DNA of 64,000 nt from Variovorax sp. V213 (GTDB taxonomy: Bacteria > Pseudomonadota > Gammaproteobacteria > Burkholderiales > Burkholderiaceae_C). Below, in pieces: positions 43,900-53,459 of this stretch; the stretch's first letter is position 1; the number at the start of each line of letters is the position of its first letter. The stretch is taken from assembly GCF_041154455.1 (NCBI RefSeq), contig NZ_AP028665.1, positions 744,001 through 808,000 on the forward strand. Direction: 5' to 3'. The position numbers and the translations under genes are program-made. The notes below the pieces were generated by a model that saw only the letters and a list, made by a program, of their open reading frames with translations, was not told where the DNA came from and ran no database searches.

Positions 43900-44154
43900 G
43901 TGCCCATTGCCTTGATCAAGATCATCGAGGGGCGCAGCCCCGAAAAAAAGCGGCGGCTGATAGAGAGCGTTTCGCGCGCCATGGCGGAGAGCCTCGAGAT
44001 GCCGCTGGACGCGGTGCGGGTCCTTCTGCACGAGTACCCGTCGGGCCACTGGGGACGCGGGGGCCAACTTGTATCCGACATCCGGGCGGAAGCCGCCTCC
44101 GACCCATCCGGCGCAGAGCTCGCCGACGCGACGGCCAAGCTGCTCGCCAACTGA
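43900..44154 (+). CDS. dmpI: 4-oxalocrotonate tautomerase family protein
   Basis: 84 residues from GTG 43900, 3 nt after the decarboxylase stop. The catalytic N-terminal Pro follows the start (PIALIKIIEGRSPEKK), and the two-layer tautomerase core is clear. Classical 4-OT has 62 residues; this one carries about 20 extra residues at the C-terminus. It should convert 2-hydroxymuconate to the 2-oxo tautomer used by the decarboxylase. Confidence 0.88.
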   Translation: MPIALIKIIEGRSPEKKRRLIESVSRAMAESLEMPLDAVRVLLHEYPSGHWGRGGQLVSDIRAEAASDPSGAELADATAKLLAN

Positions 44155-44164
44155 AAGAAGCCAC

Positions 44165-45124
44165 GTGACGAACAAACTGAAGGTCGCCATCATCGGGCCG
44201 GGCAATATCGGCACCGACCTGATGATCAAGGTCATGCGCAACAGCAAGCACCTGGAGATGGGTGCGATGGTCGGCGTCGATCCGGCATCCGACGGCCTGG
44301 CGCGCGCCGAGCGCCTGGGCATCGCCACCACCGCGGAAGGCATCGAAGGGCTGCTGCGGCTCGGCGTGTTCCCGGACATCGACATCGTGTTCGATGCCAC
44401 CTCGGCCGGCGCCCATGCGCGCCACGACGAGGTGCTTCAGGCCCATGGCGTGCAGGTCATCGACCTGACGCCCGCGGCCATCGGTCCCTACGTGATCCCC
44501 GCGATCAACCTCGATGCCGAGAACGCCAGCAACATGAACATGGTGACCTGCGGCGGGCAGGCGACCATCCCCATGGTGGCCGCCGTATCGCGCGTCGCCA
44601 AGGTGCACTACGCCGAGATCGTCGCATCGATCTCGAGCAAGAGCGCCGGTCCCGGTACGCGGGCCAACATCGACGAGTTCACCGAAACCACCCGCGCCGC
44701 AATCGAGAAGCTCGGCGGCGCGGAGCGCGGCAAGGCGATCATCGTGCTGAACCCGGCGGAGCCGCCGCTGATCATGCGCGACACGGTGTTCGTACTCTCC
44801 GAAGCGGCCGACCAGGCGGCGGTGGAAGCCAGCATCGCGCAGATGGTGGCGAGCGTGCAGGCCTACGTGCCGGGCTACCGGCTGAAGCAGCGCGTCCAGT
44901 TCGACGCGGTTCCCGCCGACCGGCCCCTCAACGTGCCCAGACTCGGCCTGCGCCACGGGCTCAAGACCTCGGTGTACCTCGAGGTGGAAGGTGCCGCCCA
45001 CTACCTGCCGGCCTATGCCGGAAACCTCGACATCATGACCTCGGCCGCGCTCGCGTGCGCGGACCTGATGGCCGAGCGGCGCATCGCCAGCGGCATCGCC
45101 CGCGGCCTGAAGGAGTTCGCATGA
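44165..45124 (+). CDS. dmpF: Acetaldehyde dehydrogenase (acylating)
   Basis: 319 residues from GTG 44165. The NAD loop is IGPGNIGTD (10-18), and Cys129 in MVTCGGQATIP forms the acyl-enzyme. It converts acetaldehyde, CoA and NAD+ to acetyl-CoA and works in a channelled complex with the aldolase, whose gene overlaps by 4 nt. A frame extension to 44069 lies inside the tautomerase gene and is not used. Confidence 0.94.
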   Translation: MTNKLKVAIIGPGNIGTDLMIKVMRNSKHLEMGAMVGVDPASDGLARAERLGIATTAEGIEGLLRLGVFPDIDIVFDATSAGAHARHDEVLQAHGVQVIDLTPAAIGPYVIPAINLDAENASNMNMVTCGGQATIPMVAAVSRVAKVHYAEIVASISSKSAGPGTRANIDEFTETTRAAIEKLGGAERGKAIIVLNPAEPPLIMRDTVFVLSEAADQAAVEASIAQMVASVQAYVPGYRLKQRVQFDAVPADRPLNVPRLGLRHGLKTSVYLEVEGAAHYLPAYAGNLDIMTSAALACADLMAERRIASGIARGLKEFA

Positions 45125-46170
45125 CCACCGGCAAGAAACTCTACATCAGCGACGTCACGCTGCGCGACGGCAGCCATGCCGTTCGGCACCAGTACAGCAT
45201 TGCCAACGTCAAGGCGATTTCCGCGGCGTTGGATGCTGCCGGCGTCAACAGCATCGAGGTCGCGCACGGCGACGGGCTGGAGGGCTCCAGTTTCAACTAC
45301 GGCTTCGGTGCGCATACCGATGTCGAATGGATCGCGGCCGTGGCCGAAACGGTGAAGACCGCGAAGGTCGCCACCTTGCTGTTGCCCGGCATCGGCACCA
45401 CGCACGACCTGCGCAATGCCCACGATGCAGGCGCGCGCATCGTGCGCGTCGCAACCCACTGCACCGAGGCCGACGTGTCGCGCCAGCATCTGGAATACGC
45501 GCGCGAGCTCGGCATGGACCCGGTGGGTTTCCTGATGATGAGCCACATGACCACGCCGAGAAAGCTGGCCGAGCAGGCGCTCTTGATGGAAAGCTACGGC
45601 GCGAGCTGCGTCTACGTGGTCGACTCCGGCGGCGCGCTCGGCATGGACGACGTTCGCGACCGGTTCCGCGCGTTCAAGGACGTGCTGAGCGCCGAGACGC
45701 AGACCGGCATCCACGCGCACCACAACCTGAGCCTCGGCGTGGCGAACTCCATCGTTGCGGTGGAAGAGGGCTGCGACCGCATCGACGCCAGCCTGGCCGG
45801 CATGGGCGCCGGCGCCGGCAACGCGCCGCTCGAGGTGTTCATCGCGGCGGCCGAGCGCCAGGGCTGGCGTCACGGCACCGATCTTTACAAGCTGATGGAC
45901 GCGGCCGACGACCTGGTGCGCCCGCTGCAGGACCGCCCGGTGCGCGTGGACCGCGAGACGCTGGCGCTCGGCTATGTGGGCGTCTATTCGAGTTTCCTGC
46001 GCCATGCCGAATCGGCCGCGAAGAAGTACAACCTGAAGACCGTGGACATCCTGGTCGAGCTCGGTGCGCGCAAGATGGTGGGCGGCCAGGAGGACATGAT
46101 CGTGGATGTGGCGCTCGACCTGCTGCGGCGATCTGTGCCGGGACATGTGGATTCCGGACACCAGCCATGA
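45121..46170 (+). CDS. dmpG: 4-hydroxy-2-oxovalerate aldolase
   Basis: 349 residues. DVTLRDGSHAVRHQY (11-25) contains the catalytic Arg15, Asp16 and His19; the metal His pair is in IHAHHNLSLG. It splits 4-hydroxy-2-oxovalerate to pyruvate and acetaldehyde, which passes to the partner dehydrogenase. It closes the meta operon. 2-Hydroxymuconate semialdehyde dehydrogenase and a catechol 2,3-dioxygenase are missing from this unit. The next 121 nt to the convergent dehydrogenase have a weak stem (GCAGGC/GCCTGC) only. Confidence 0.94.
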   Translation: MTTGKKLYISDVTLRDGSHAVRHQYSIANVKAISAALDAAGVNSIEVAHGDGLEGSSFNYGFGAHTDVEWIAAVAETVKTAKVATLLLPGIGTTHDLRNAHDAGARIVRVATHCTEADVSRQHLEYARELGMDPVGFLMMSHMTTPRKLAEQALLMESYGASCVYVVDSGGALGMDDVRDRFRAFKDVLSAETQTGIHAHHNLSLGVANSIVAVEEGCDRIDASLAGMGAGAGNAPLEVFIAAAERQGWRHGTDLYKLMDAADDLVRPLQDRPVRVDRETLALGYVGVYSSFLRHAESAAKKYNLKTVDILVELGARKMVGGQEDMIVDVALDLLRRSVPGHVDSGHQP

Positions 46171-46291
46171 GAGGGGCGGCACGACCTGGTCCGAAGCAGG
46201 CCTGGTGTTTTGCCAAAGCCATACGGTCCGCAACTTGGCCAGCGGCACCCTGTCGAACGCGGCGACGGTTGCCGCAATGCAGGCCCTCGAC

Positions 46292-47521
<1,230 letters not shown>

Positions 47522-47836
47522 GCGGATGTCTTTCGAGTGAGGGGTAGTGAGGTCAGGATCAGGAGACAAGGCCGACGGCGATGGCCATCAGCGCAGGCTC
47601 GGGCTCGCCTTCCGGTCCAGCGCGGGCATGTGTGCAGTTCGATTGGACGTGCCTCGATCGTGCCCGGATCGGACCCGCCAGGCTGTCTCCTGCATGACGG
47701 AGCGCGCGTCCGGCAGGAATGCGGCGCCACGCTCCGCGACCTGCTCCACCGGCTCGCGCAGGGCCGTGCGCATGCCGATCACTCGGGGGGACGGTCTGGC
47801 TGATCGACCGGGCAGCAGCCTTTCGCCGGGACTGCG
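47522..47836. other. 315-nt stretch without a gene
   Basis: No reading frame here has a recognisable domain or a good start, and codon composition is not that of the neighbours. I see no repeats, palindromes or RNA signatures. It may hold the promoter of the acyl-CoA dehydrogenase and the 3' end of the methyltransferase transcript. Confidence 0.5.
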
Positions 47837-48649
47837 CTATCCCGCCGCCACGATGACGTGCGCCTGAATCTTGCCGGCCACCGGGCCCTTGCCGTGGCGG
47901 CTGGCGATTGCTTCCGTTGCGCGGTCCGTAGCGAGTTGAAGCAAGGTGGCATCGCGCGCCTCGATTTCGTTGCGCAGCGGCGTTCCCTGGCAATAGGCGG
48001 TGGCGACGTCGCGTGCCGAGGGCGCGCGACTCAGCTTCTCGCGCGTCTCGATCTCGATGTCGGTGAATCCTGCGCGGCTCAATTCCTCGCGGATCAGTGC
48101 CTCATCGTGATAGCCGTGCGGCGTGCGGGCGAGGAAACGCGGAGGGTCGTGCGGAAACACCGCGGCGAGGGCGTTGGTGACGTCGTCGGCAAAGGCGTTG
48201 TCTTCGATACGGTCCCAGACATTGAAGACAAAGCGCCCGCCCGGCCTCAGCACGCGACGCGCCTCGGCGTAGCCGGCGACCCGGTCGGGAAAAAACATCG
48301 CGCCGAACTGGCAGCAAACGACGTCGAACGAGGCATCTTCGAACGGCAGGTCGAGCGCGTCCGCCTGCCGCCATTCGATACGGCTGTCGGGCCCCTGCCG
48401 GCTCGCGGCATAGTCGATCATGGGCTGGTTGAGATCGGTCGCCACGTAGTGCGCGCCGGCGCCGAGCCTTGGTGCAAGCGCCCGCGTGACCACGCCGCTG
48501 CCGGCCGCCGTTTCAAGCACCGAGCCTGGCGAGGAGGCGGCGGCAAGCTCCGCCATGTCGGAGGCATAGGCCTCGAAGATCAGGGGGACCATCAGCGTGT
48601 CGTAGAACTTCGGGATCGAGCCCGCGAACACCTTGTCGCTCTCAGCCAT
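47837..48649 (-). CDS. Class I SAM-dependent methyltransferase (UbiE/COQ5-like)
   Basis: 270 residues. SAM motif I is VLETAAGSGVVTRAL (44-58), the acidic residue is in VATDLNQPMIDYA, and the post-motif LRPGGRFVFNVWD is typical. Substrate unknown. It starts at ATG 48649, 54 nt from the SnoaL-like gene on the same strand, and the two may be cotranscribed. It has no clear link to the flanking catabolic units. Confidence 0.88.
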   Translation of the reverse strand: MAESDKVFAGSIPKFYDTLMVPLIFEAYASDMAELAAASSPGSVLETAAGSGVVTRALAPRLGAGAHYVATDLNQPMIDYAASRQGPDSRIEWRQADALDLPFEDASFDVVCCQFGAMFFPDRVAGYAEARRVLRPGGRFVFNVWDRIEDNAFADDVTNALAAVFPHDPPRFLARTPHGYHDEALIREELSRAGFTDIEIETREKLSRAPSARDVATAYCQGTPLRNEIEARDATLLQLATDRATEAIASRHGKGPVAGKIQAHVIVAAG

Positions 48650-48703
48650 AGGAGATCTCCTTGAGGTTCTGTACGGCACCCCTGCCAGCTTGCCGGCTAC
48701 GTC

Positions 48704-49117
48704 TCATCGCGTTGGCACGGCAGGCGACAGGCGATTCTTGCGGTAGGAGTTCTTCAGGAGAATCTTGCCGGCCCGGAAAGTGAACAGATCGCAGCCTTGA
48801 ACTTCAACGCGCGTGCCGTTCGTCCGCGTTCCCGTGAACGTCCATTCCGAGACGCCCCGGTCCCCGTGGACGAAATGGCGGGCGTTCCCCCAGTGGGCAT
48901 CGGGAAAGACTGCCCAGACCTCCGCGAAACCCGCTCGCACGGCCTCGACGCCGACGTATCGGGTGCCGCACGCATCGGCGCCGGCAGACGATTCGAAGAC
49001 GCAATCGTCCGTCATGAACGACATGAGAGCGTCGACATCGTGGCGATTCCACGCGTCGGCGAATGCTTGCAGCCCGTCCGTGGTCATTTCGGAGATCGCG
49101 ATTTGCATGATGGGCAC
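48704..49117 (-). CDS. SnoaL/NTF2-like protein
   Basis: 137 residues (Met4 at 49108 is an alternative start). The NTF2-like fold is apparent from FADAWNRHDVDALMSFMTDDCVFE (helix and start of the cone) and GVEAVRAGFAEVW, HFVHGDRGVSEWTFTGTRTNG and GCDLFTFRAGKI. It is close to the stand-alone group often annotated as nuclear transport factor 2 family or polyketide cyclase. No catalytic assignment can be made. 39 nt separate it from the LysR gene stop. Confidence 0.85.
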   Translation of the reverse strand: MPIMQIAISEMTTDGLQAFADAWNRHDVDALMSFMTDDCVFESSAGADACGTRYVGVEAVRAGFAEVWAVFPDAHWGNARHFVHGDRGVSEWTFTGTRTNGTRVEVQGCDLFTFRAGKILLKNSYRKNRLSPAVPTR

Positions 49118-49156
49118 CTCTACAGAGCCTCCGCACCGATGTTCAGTGTAATGACT

Positions 49157-50440
49157 TCAGCTCGCCGCGGCGATGCGGAAATCGGGCGAGCGGCCGACCA
49201 CCGCGCGGATTTCCTGCATCAGCGCGCGCGCACCCGGCGAGGGGAACGCGCCGAGGCGTTGGGTGAGCCCGATTTCGCGCCGAGTTTCGTCGAGCGGAAA
49301 GTCGAGCACGACGAGGCTGCCGTCGCGGATCTCGTAGCGCAGCTGGTGGGCCGAGATCGCGGTCAGCATGTCGCTTTCGAGCAGCAGGCCGCGCAGCACG
49401 GCAAGGTCGCCGGTCTCCACCGCGGGAATGGGAGGCGCCTGCCGCGCGGCGGAGAAAAAGCGCTCGAGCAGTTCGCGCGAAGGCGTGCCGTGCCGCGAGA
49501 GCGCCCAGGTCGCCTGCCGCAAGGCATCGAAGTCGACGCGCGCGGCGTGCTCGAGCGGATGGCCGGCGCGGGCGATCACCGAGATGTGGTCCTGAAACAG
49601 CGCTTCCTGCTGCAGGTCGCCGGCCTCGGCGCCGCTGCGCAGCGCGCCCAGGATGAAGTCGATGTCGCCGCTTCGCAGCAACGCCGCCAATGCGTCGTAG
49701 GGGCTTTCGACCGTGGCGACGTGCAGCCCCGGATGGCGCGCCAGCAGCGAGGCAACGGCCAGCGGCAGGATCTGCGTGCGGCCGAGCGGCAGCGCGCCGA
49801 CGTTCACGCTGCCCTGCAGCATGCCCTCGCTGGCCGCGATGTCCGGGCCGATGTGGCGCAGCTCCGCGAGCACCCGCTTGAAGTAGAAGGCCACGATCTC
49901 GCCCACCGGCGTGGGCACGAGCCCGCGTGTCCTGCGCTCGAGCAGCGCGACGCCGAGCCCGCCTTCGAGGTCCTTCAGCGCGCGGCTGATGGCGGGCTGC
50001 GTGATGCCGAATTCGCGCGCGACCGCCGGCATGTTGCGCTTCTCCACCAGGCTCGCGATCACCGCGAGGCGACGGCCGTTGAGGATCGACGCGAAGAGCG
50101 AATGCACGTCGGCGGAGGCGCCGATGCCGCCGCGCGCCCCGAGCTGCGCGCGCGCATCCTCGAACTCGCGCTCGATGCGCCGCGCGCGCAGCAGCACCAG
50201 GTTGCCATACGAGTTCAGCGCCATGCCGCGCGAGCCGCGATCGAACAGCGGCCGGCCCAGCGCGCCTTCGAGCTCGGAGATGGAGCGCGTGACGCCCGAG
50301 GCGACGCGAAACAGCTGCTCGTCCGCGGCCCTCGCGATGCTGCCGGCCGCGGCCACGGCCGAGAACGCGCGCAGGTGCCGCAGGTTGATGCCGAGCGCGC
50401 TGGCGTGCGTCCGGTCGATAACTTTGTCTCGTGGGTGCAC
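49157..50440 (-). CDS. LysR-family regulator with two tandem HTH units
   Basis: About 427 residues if GTG 50440 is used. The frame reaches 50650, but that would overlap the divergent ligJ start. The first winged HTH (INLRHLRAFSAVAAAGSIARAA, GALGRPLFDRGSRG) is followed about 70 residues later by a second complete one (LAVIASLVEKRNMPAVARE, QPAISRALKDLEGG, ALLERRTRGLVPTPVG), then a normal effector domain. Typical LysR proteins have one HTH and about 300 residues. It is divergent from ligJ-ligK and most likely regulates them. Confidence 0.88.
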   Translation of the reverse strand: MHPRDKVIDRTHASALGINLRHLRAFSAVAAAGSIARAADEQLFRVASGVTRSISELEGALGRPLFDRGSRGMALNSYGNLVLLRARRIEREFEDARAQLGARGGIGASADVHSLFASILNGRRLAVIASLVEKRNMPAVAREFGITQPAISRALKDLEGGLGVALLERRTRGLVPTPVGEIVAFYFKRVLAELRHIGPDIAASEGMLQGSVNVGALPLGRTQILPLAVASLLARHPGLHVATVESPYDALAALLRSGDIDFILGALRSGAEAGDLQQEALFQDHISVIARAGHPLEHAARVDFDALRQATWALSRHGTPSRELLERFFSAARQAPPIPAVETGDLAVLRGLLLESDMLTAISAHQLRYEIRDGSLVVLDFPLDETRREIGLTQRLGAFPSPGARALMQEIRAVVGRSPDFRIAAAS

Positions 50441-50582
50441 GGGCTCTGCTTTTTTGAGGATGTTCTCTCGCCGGAGCGGCCTGCGAGATGTGGGGGAAAC
50501 CCTGATCGATAAAAAAGTCTGATGGTAGGGCAACCCGAACTCACCCCACGCGGCGGCCCCGCGAACCACACTTGCCGCAAGG

Positions 50583-50609
50583 GCTGGCGCACTCCCTCCA
50601 CGCGCCAGC
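50583..50609 (+). promoter_or_regulatory. Inverted repeat in the ligJ leader
   Basis: GCTGGCGC (50583-50590) and GCGCCAGC (50602-50609) with an 11-nt gap, 33 nt before the ligJ ATG. It may be a regulator site or an mRNA hairpin. The rest of 50441-50642 shows only short A/T runs. Confidence 0.45.
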
Positions 50610-50642
50610 AAAGCATCACCCAAGCCATTCACGGAACTGCCA

Positions 50643-51671
50643 ATGATCATCGACTGCCACGGCCACTACACCACGGCGCCCAAGGCGCTCGAGAACTGGC
50701 GCAATCAGCAGATCGCGGGCCTGAAGGACGCCGCGCTGAAGCCGCGTGCCGCCGACCTGCGGATCAGCGACGACGAGCTGCGCGAGTCGATCGAGGGCAA
50801 CCAGCTGCGCCTCATGAAGGAACGCGGCAGCGACCTGACGATCTTCAGCCCGCGTGCGAGCTTCATGGCGCATCACATCGGCGATTTCGAAACGTCTTCG
50901 ACCTGGGCCGCCATCTGCAACGAGCTGTGCTTTCGCGTGAGCGAGCTGTTCCCGGACCACTTCATCGGCGCGGCCATGCTGCCGCAGTCGCCGGGCGTGG
51001 ACCCGCGCAGCTGCATTCCGGAACTGGAGCGCTGCGTGCGCGAATACGGTTTCGTGGCCATCAACCTCAACCCCGATCCCTCGGGCGGGCACTGGACCTC
51101 GCCGCCGCTGTCGGACCGCCACTGGTATCCGCTCTACGAGAAGATGGTCGAGCACGACATTCCGGCCATGGTGCACGTGAGCACCAGCTGCAACGCCTGC
51201 TTCCACACCACCGGTGCGCACTACCTGAATGCCGACACCACGGCCTTCATGCAGTGCCTCACGTCGGATCTGTTCACCGACTTCCCGACGCTGCGCTTCG
51301 TGATCCCGCACGGCGGCGGCGCGGTGCCCTACCACTGGGGGCGCTTCCGCGGACTGGCGCAGGAGATGAAGAAGCCGCTGCTCAAGGACCACCTGCTGAA
51401 CAACATCTTCTTCGACACCTGCGTGTACCACCAGCCGGGCATCGACCTGCTGACCCGCGTGATACCGGTCGACAACATTCTCTTCGCGAGCGAAATGATC
51501 GGCGCGGTGCGCGGCATCGACCCGGAGACCGGCTTCTTCTACGACGACACACGGCGCTACATCGACTCCGCACCCATGCTCGACGCGAAGGCGCGGCACA
51601 AGGTGTTCGAAGGCAACGCACGCCGCGTGTACCCGCGCCTGGACCGCGCACTCATCGCCAAGGGGCTCTGA
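50643..51671 (+). CDS. ligJ: 4-oxalomesaconate hydratase
   Basis: 342-residue amidohydrolase-superfamily enzyme, strongly like LigJ of Sphingobium along its whole length (MIIDCHGHYTTAPKALENWR, SPRASFMAHHIGDF, INLNPDPSGGHWTSPPL, VIPHGGGAVPYHWGRFRG). It hydrates 4-oxalomesaconate to 4-carboxy-4-hydroxy-2-oxoadipate in protocatechuate 4,5-cleavage and gallate degradation. The metal His residues are in DCHGH and in the later HVSTSC segment. It is the first gene of the unit and is divergent from the dual-HTH LysR. Confidence 0.95.
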   Translation: MIIDCHGHYTTAPKALENWRNQQIAGLKDAALKPRAADLRISDDELRESIEGNQLRLMKERGSDLTIFSPRASFMAHHIGDFETSSTWAAICNELCFRVSELFPDHFIGAAMLPQSPGVDPRSCIPELERCVREYGFVAINLNPDPSGGHWTSPPLSDRHWYPLYEKMVEHDIPAMVHVSTSCNACFHTTGAHYLNADTTAFMQCLTSDLFTDFPTLRFVIPHGGGAVPYHWGRFRGLAQEMKKPLLKDHLLNNIFFDTCVYHQPGIDLLTRVIPVDNILFASEMIGAVRGIDPETGFFYDDTRRYIDSAPMLDAKARHKVFEGNARRVYPRLDRALIAKGL

Positions 51672-51675
51672 TCTC

Positions 51676-52377
51676 ATGTCTGCTTCCAACACCCTCCAAC
51701 AGCTCGGCGTGGTTCACCGCCAGATCGCGCGTGCGGATGCCGCCGCGGTCGAAAAGCTTTCGCGCTTCGGCGTCTCCACCGTGCACGAGGCGCTCGGCCG
51801 GCTCGGGCTGATGCAGCCGCGCATCCGCCCGATCCATCCCGACGCGCGCTTCTGCGGCCCGGCCGTCACCGTGCTGCTGCAGCCCGGCGACAACTGGATG
51901 CTGCATGTGGCGGCCGAGCAGATCCAGCCCGGCGACGTGGTGGTCGCGGCCTGCACCAGCGACAGCACCGACGGCTTCTTCGGCGACCTGCTCGCCACCT
52001 CGTTCAAGGCGCGCGGCTGCAAGGGCCTCGTGATCGACGGCGGCGTGCGCGACGTGCGCGACCTCAATGCGATGGGCTTCCCCGTGTTCAGCCGCGCCAT
52101 CCATCCGAAGGGCACGATCAAGGCAACGCTCGGCTCGGTCAACGTGCCGGTGGTGTGCGCGGGCGCCCTGGTGTATCCGGGCGACGTGGTGGTGGCCGAC
52201 ATCGACGGCGTGGTGGTGGTGCCCGCCGCGCGCGCGCAGCAGGTGGCCGATGCGGCCGAAGCGCGCGAGGCCAACGAGACGGCCAAGCGCGCGCGCTTCG
52301 CGGCCGGCGAGCTTGGCCTGGACATGTACGCCATGCGCGAGCCGCTGGCCAAGGCCGGCCTGCGCTACATCGACTGA
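51676..52377 (+). CDS. ligK: 4-carboxy-4-hydroxy-2-oxoadipate aldolase
   Basis: 233 residues of the class II HMG/CHA aldolase (RraA-like) family. DGGVRDVRDL (121-130) carries the Arg/Asp pair used for metal and pyruvate binding. It splits 4-carboxy-4-hydroxy-2-oxoadipate to pyruvate and oxaloacetate, and it can also decarboxylate oxaloacetate. It starts 4 nt after ligJ, so the two last steps of the pathway are made together. The ring-opening dioxygenase (ligAB or galA) and ligC/ligI are not in the window. Confidence 0.93.
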   Translation: MSASNTLQQLGVVHRQIARADAAAVEKLSRFGVSTVHEALGRLGLMQPRIRPIHPDARFCGPAVTVLLQPGDNWMLHVAAEQIQPGDVVVAACTSDSTDGFFGDLLATSFKARGCKGLVIDGGVRDVRDLNAMGFPVFSRAIHPKGTIKATLGSVNVPVVCAGALVYPGDVVVADIDGVVVVPAARAQQVADAAEAREANETAKRARFAAGELGLDMYAMREPLAKAGLRYID

Positions 52378-52455
52378 GTGCGGCGCACCGCTGGCCCGGC
52401 AAGGATGCCCGCGCCGCAGACCTGGGGACCAGAAATCCCCGCAACCTGAAAATCG

Positions 52456-53439
52456 ATGATGACAACTTTCATTCGCCGCCACGTGCTGGCCCTGGCCGGG
52501 GTGCTGGCGCTCGGCGCCTCCCTGAAGGCCGGTGCTGCCGATGCCTATCCGTCCAGGCCCATCAAGATGCTGGTCGGCTACAGCGCCGGCGGCGCGGTCG
52601 ACGCCATCGCACGCTCGGTCGGCCAGCGCATGTCGGCCATCCTCGGGCAGCCGGTGGTGGTGGAGAACAAGCCGGGCGCGGGAACCAACATCGCGGTGAA
52701 GGCGCTCATCGCGAGCCCGCCCGACGGCTACACGCTGCTGCTCGCGGCCAACGCCTTGGCGGTGAACCCTTCGCTCTTCGAGCCCGCGCCCTACGACCTC
52801 GAGCGCGACCTGACGCCGGTCGCCTCGGTCGGCCGCGTGCCGGTGGTGTTCTCGGTGCGCGAGGGCTCGGCCCTCAAGACGCTGCCCGAACTGGTGGCCG
52901 CGGCCAAGGCCAGGCCGGGCGGCGTCACGGTCGCCACGCCGGGCAACGGCTCCACGCCGCATCTGGCGATGGAACTGTTCCAGCACACCGCCGGTCTCTC
53001 GCTGCGCCATGTGCCCTACAAGGGTGGCGCGCAGGCCCTCACCGATGTGCTCGGCGGGCATGTGGACGTGGTGGCCGTCAACGCCCTCGAGGTGCTGCCG
53101 CTGGCGAAGTCGGGCAAGCTGAAGGTGCTCGCGGTGATGAGCAGCGAGCGCGCCGCGGTGCTGCCGGGCGTGCCGACGGTGGCCGAGTCGGGTTACCCCG
53201 GTTTCGAATCGAGCGTCTGGTATGGCTTCGTCGCGCCCGCAAAGCTTCCGCAGCCGGTGCTCGCCAAGCTGCACGAGGCGGTGCAAAAGGCACTCGAATC
53301 GCCCGAGGTGCGCGACCAGCTTGCCGCGGCGGGCGGCGTCACCCTGCCGGGACCGGCGGCGCAGTTCGACGGGCTGCTCAAGACCGATGCGGTGCGCTAC
53401 GGCAAGCTGATCCGCGAAGCCAACATCAAGCCTGATTGA
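52456..53439 (+). CDS. Bug/TctC-family periplasmic binding protein (5)
   Basis: 327 residues with a signal peptide ending GAADA and Bug features GYSAGGAVDAIAR, ENKPGAG and VPYKGGAQA. It is 78 nt downstream of ligK and presumably cotranscribed, so a hydroxybenzoate, gallate or pathway tricarboxylate is a plausible ligand. The gap sequence has no strong structure. Confidence 0.9.
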   Translation: MMTTFIRRHVLALAGVLALGASLKAGAADAYPSRPIKMLVGYSAGGAVDAIARSVGQRMSAILGQPVVVENKPGAGTNIAVKALIASPPDGYTLLLAANALAVNPSLFEPAPYDLERDLTPVASVGRVPVVFSVREGSALKTLPELVAAAKARPGGVTVATPGNGSTPHLAMELFQHTAGLSLRHVPYKGGAQALTDVLGGHVDVVAVNALEVLPLAKSGKLKVLAVMSSERAAVLPGVPTVAESGYPGFESSVWYGFVAPAKLPQPVLAKLHEAVQKALESPEVRDQLAAAGGVTLPGPAAQFDGLLKTDAVRYGKLIREANIKPD

Positions 53440-53459
53440 CCACGCGAGCGAGGCAACGA

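Noticed and set aside
47588..47782. Small minus-strand frame of 64 codons in the gap before the methyltransferase
   Set aside because: No domain, no good ribosome-binding site, and composition unlike real neighbours.
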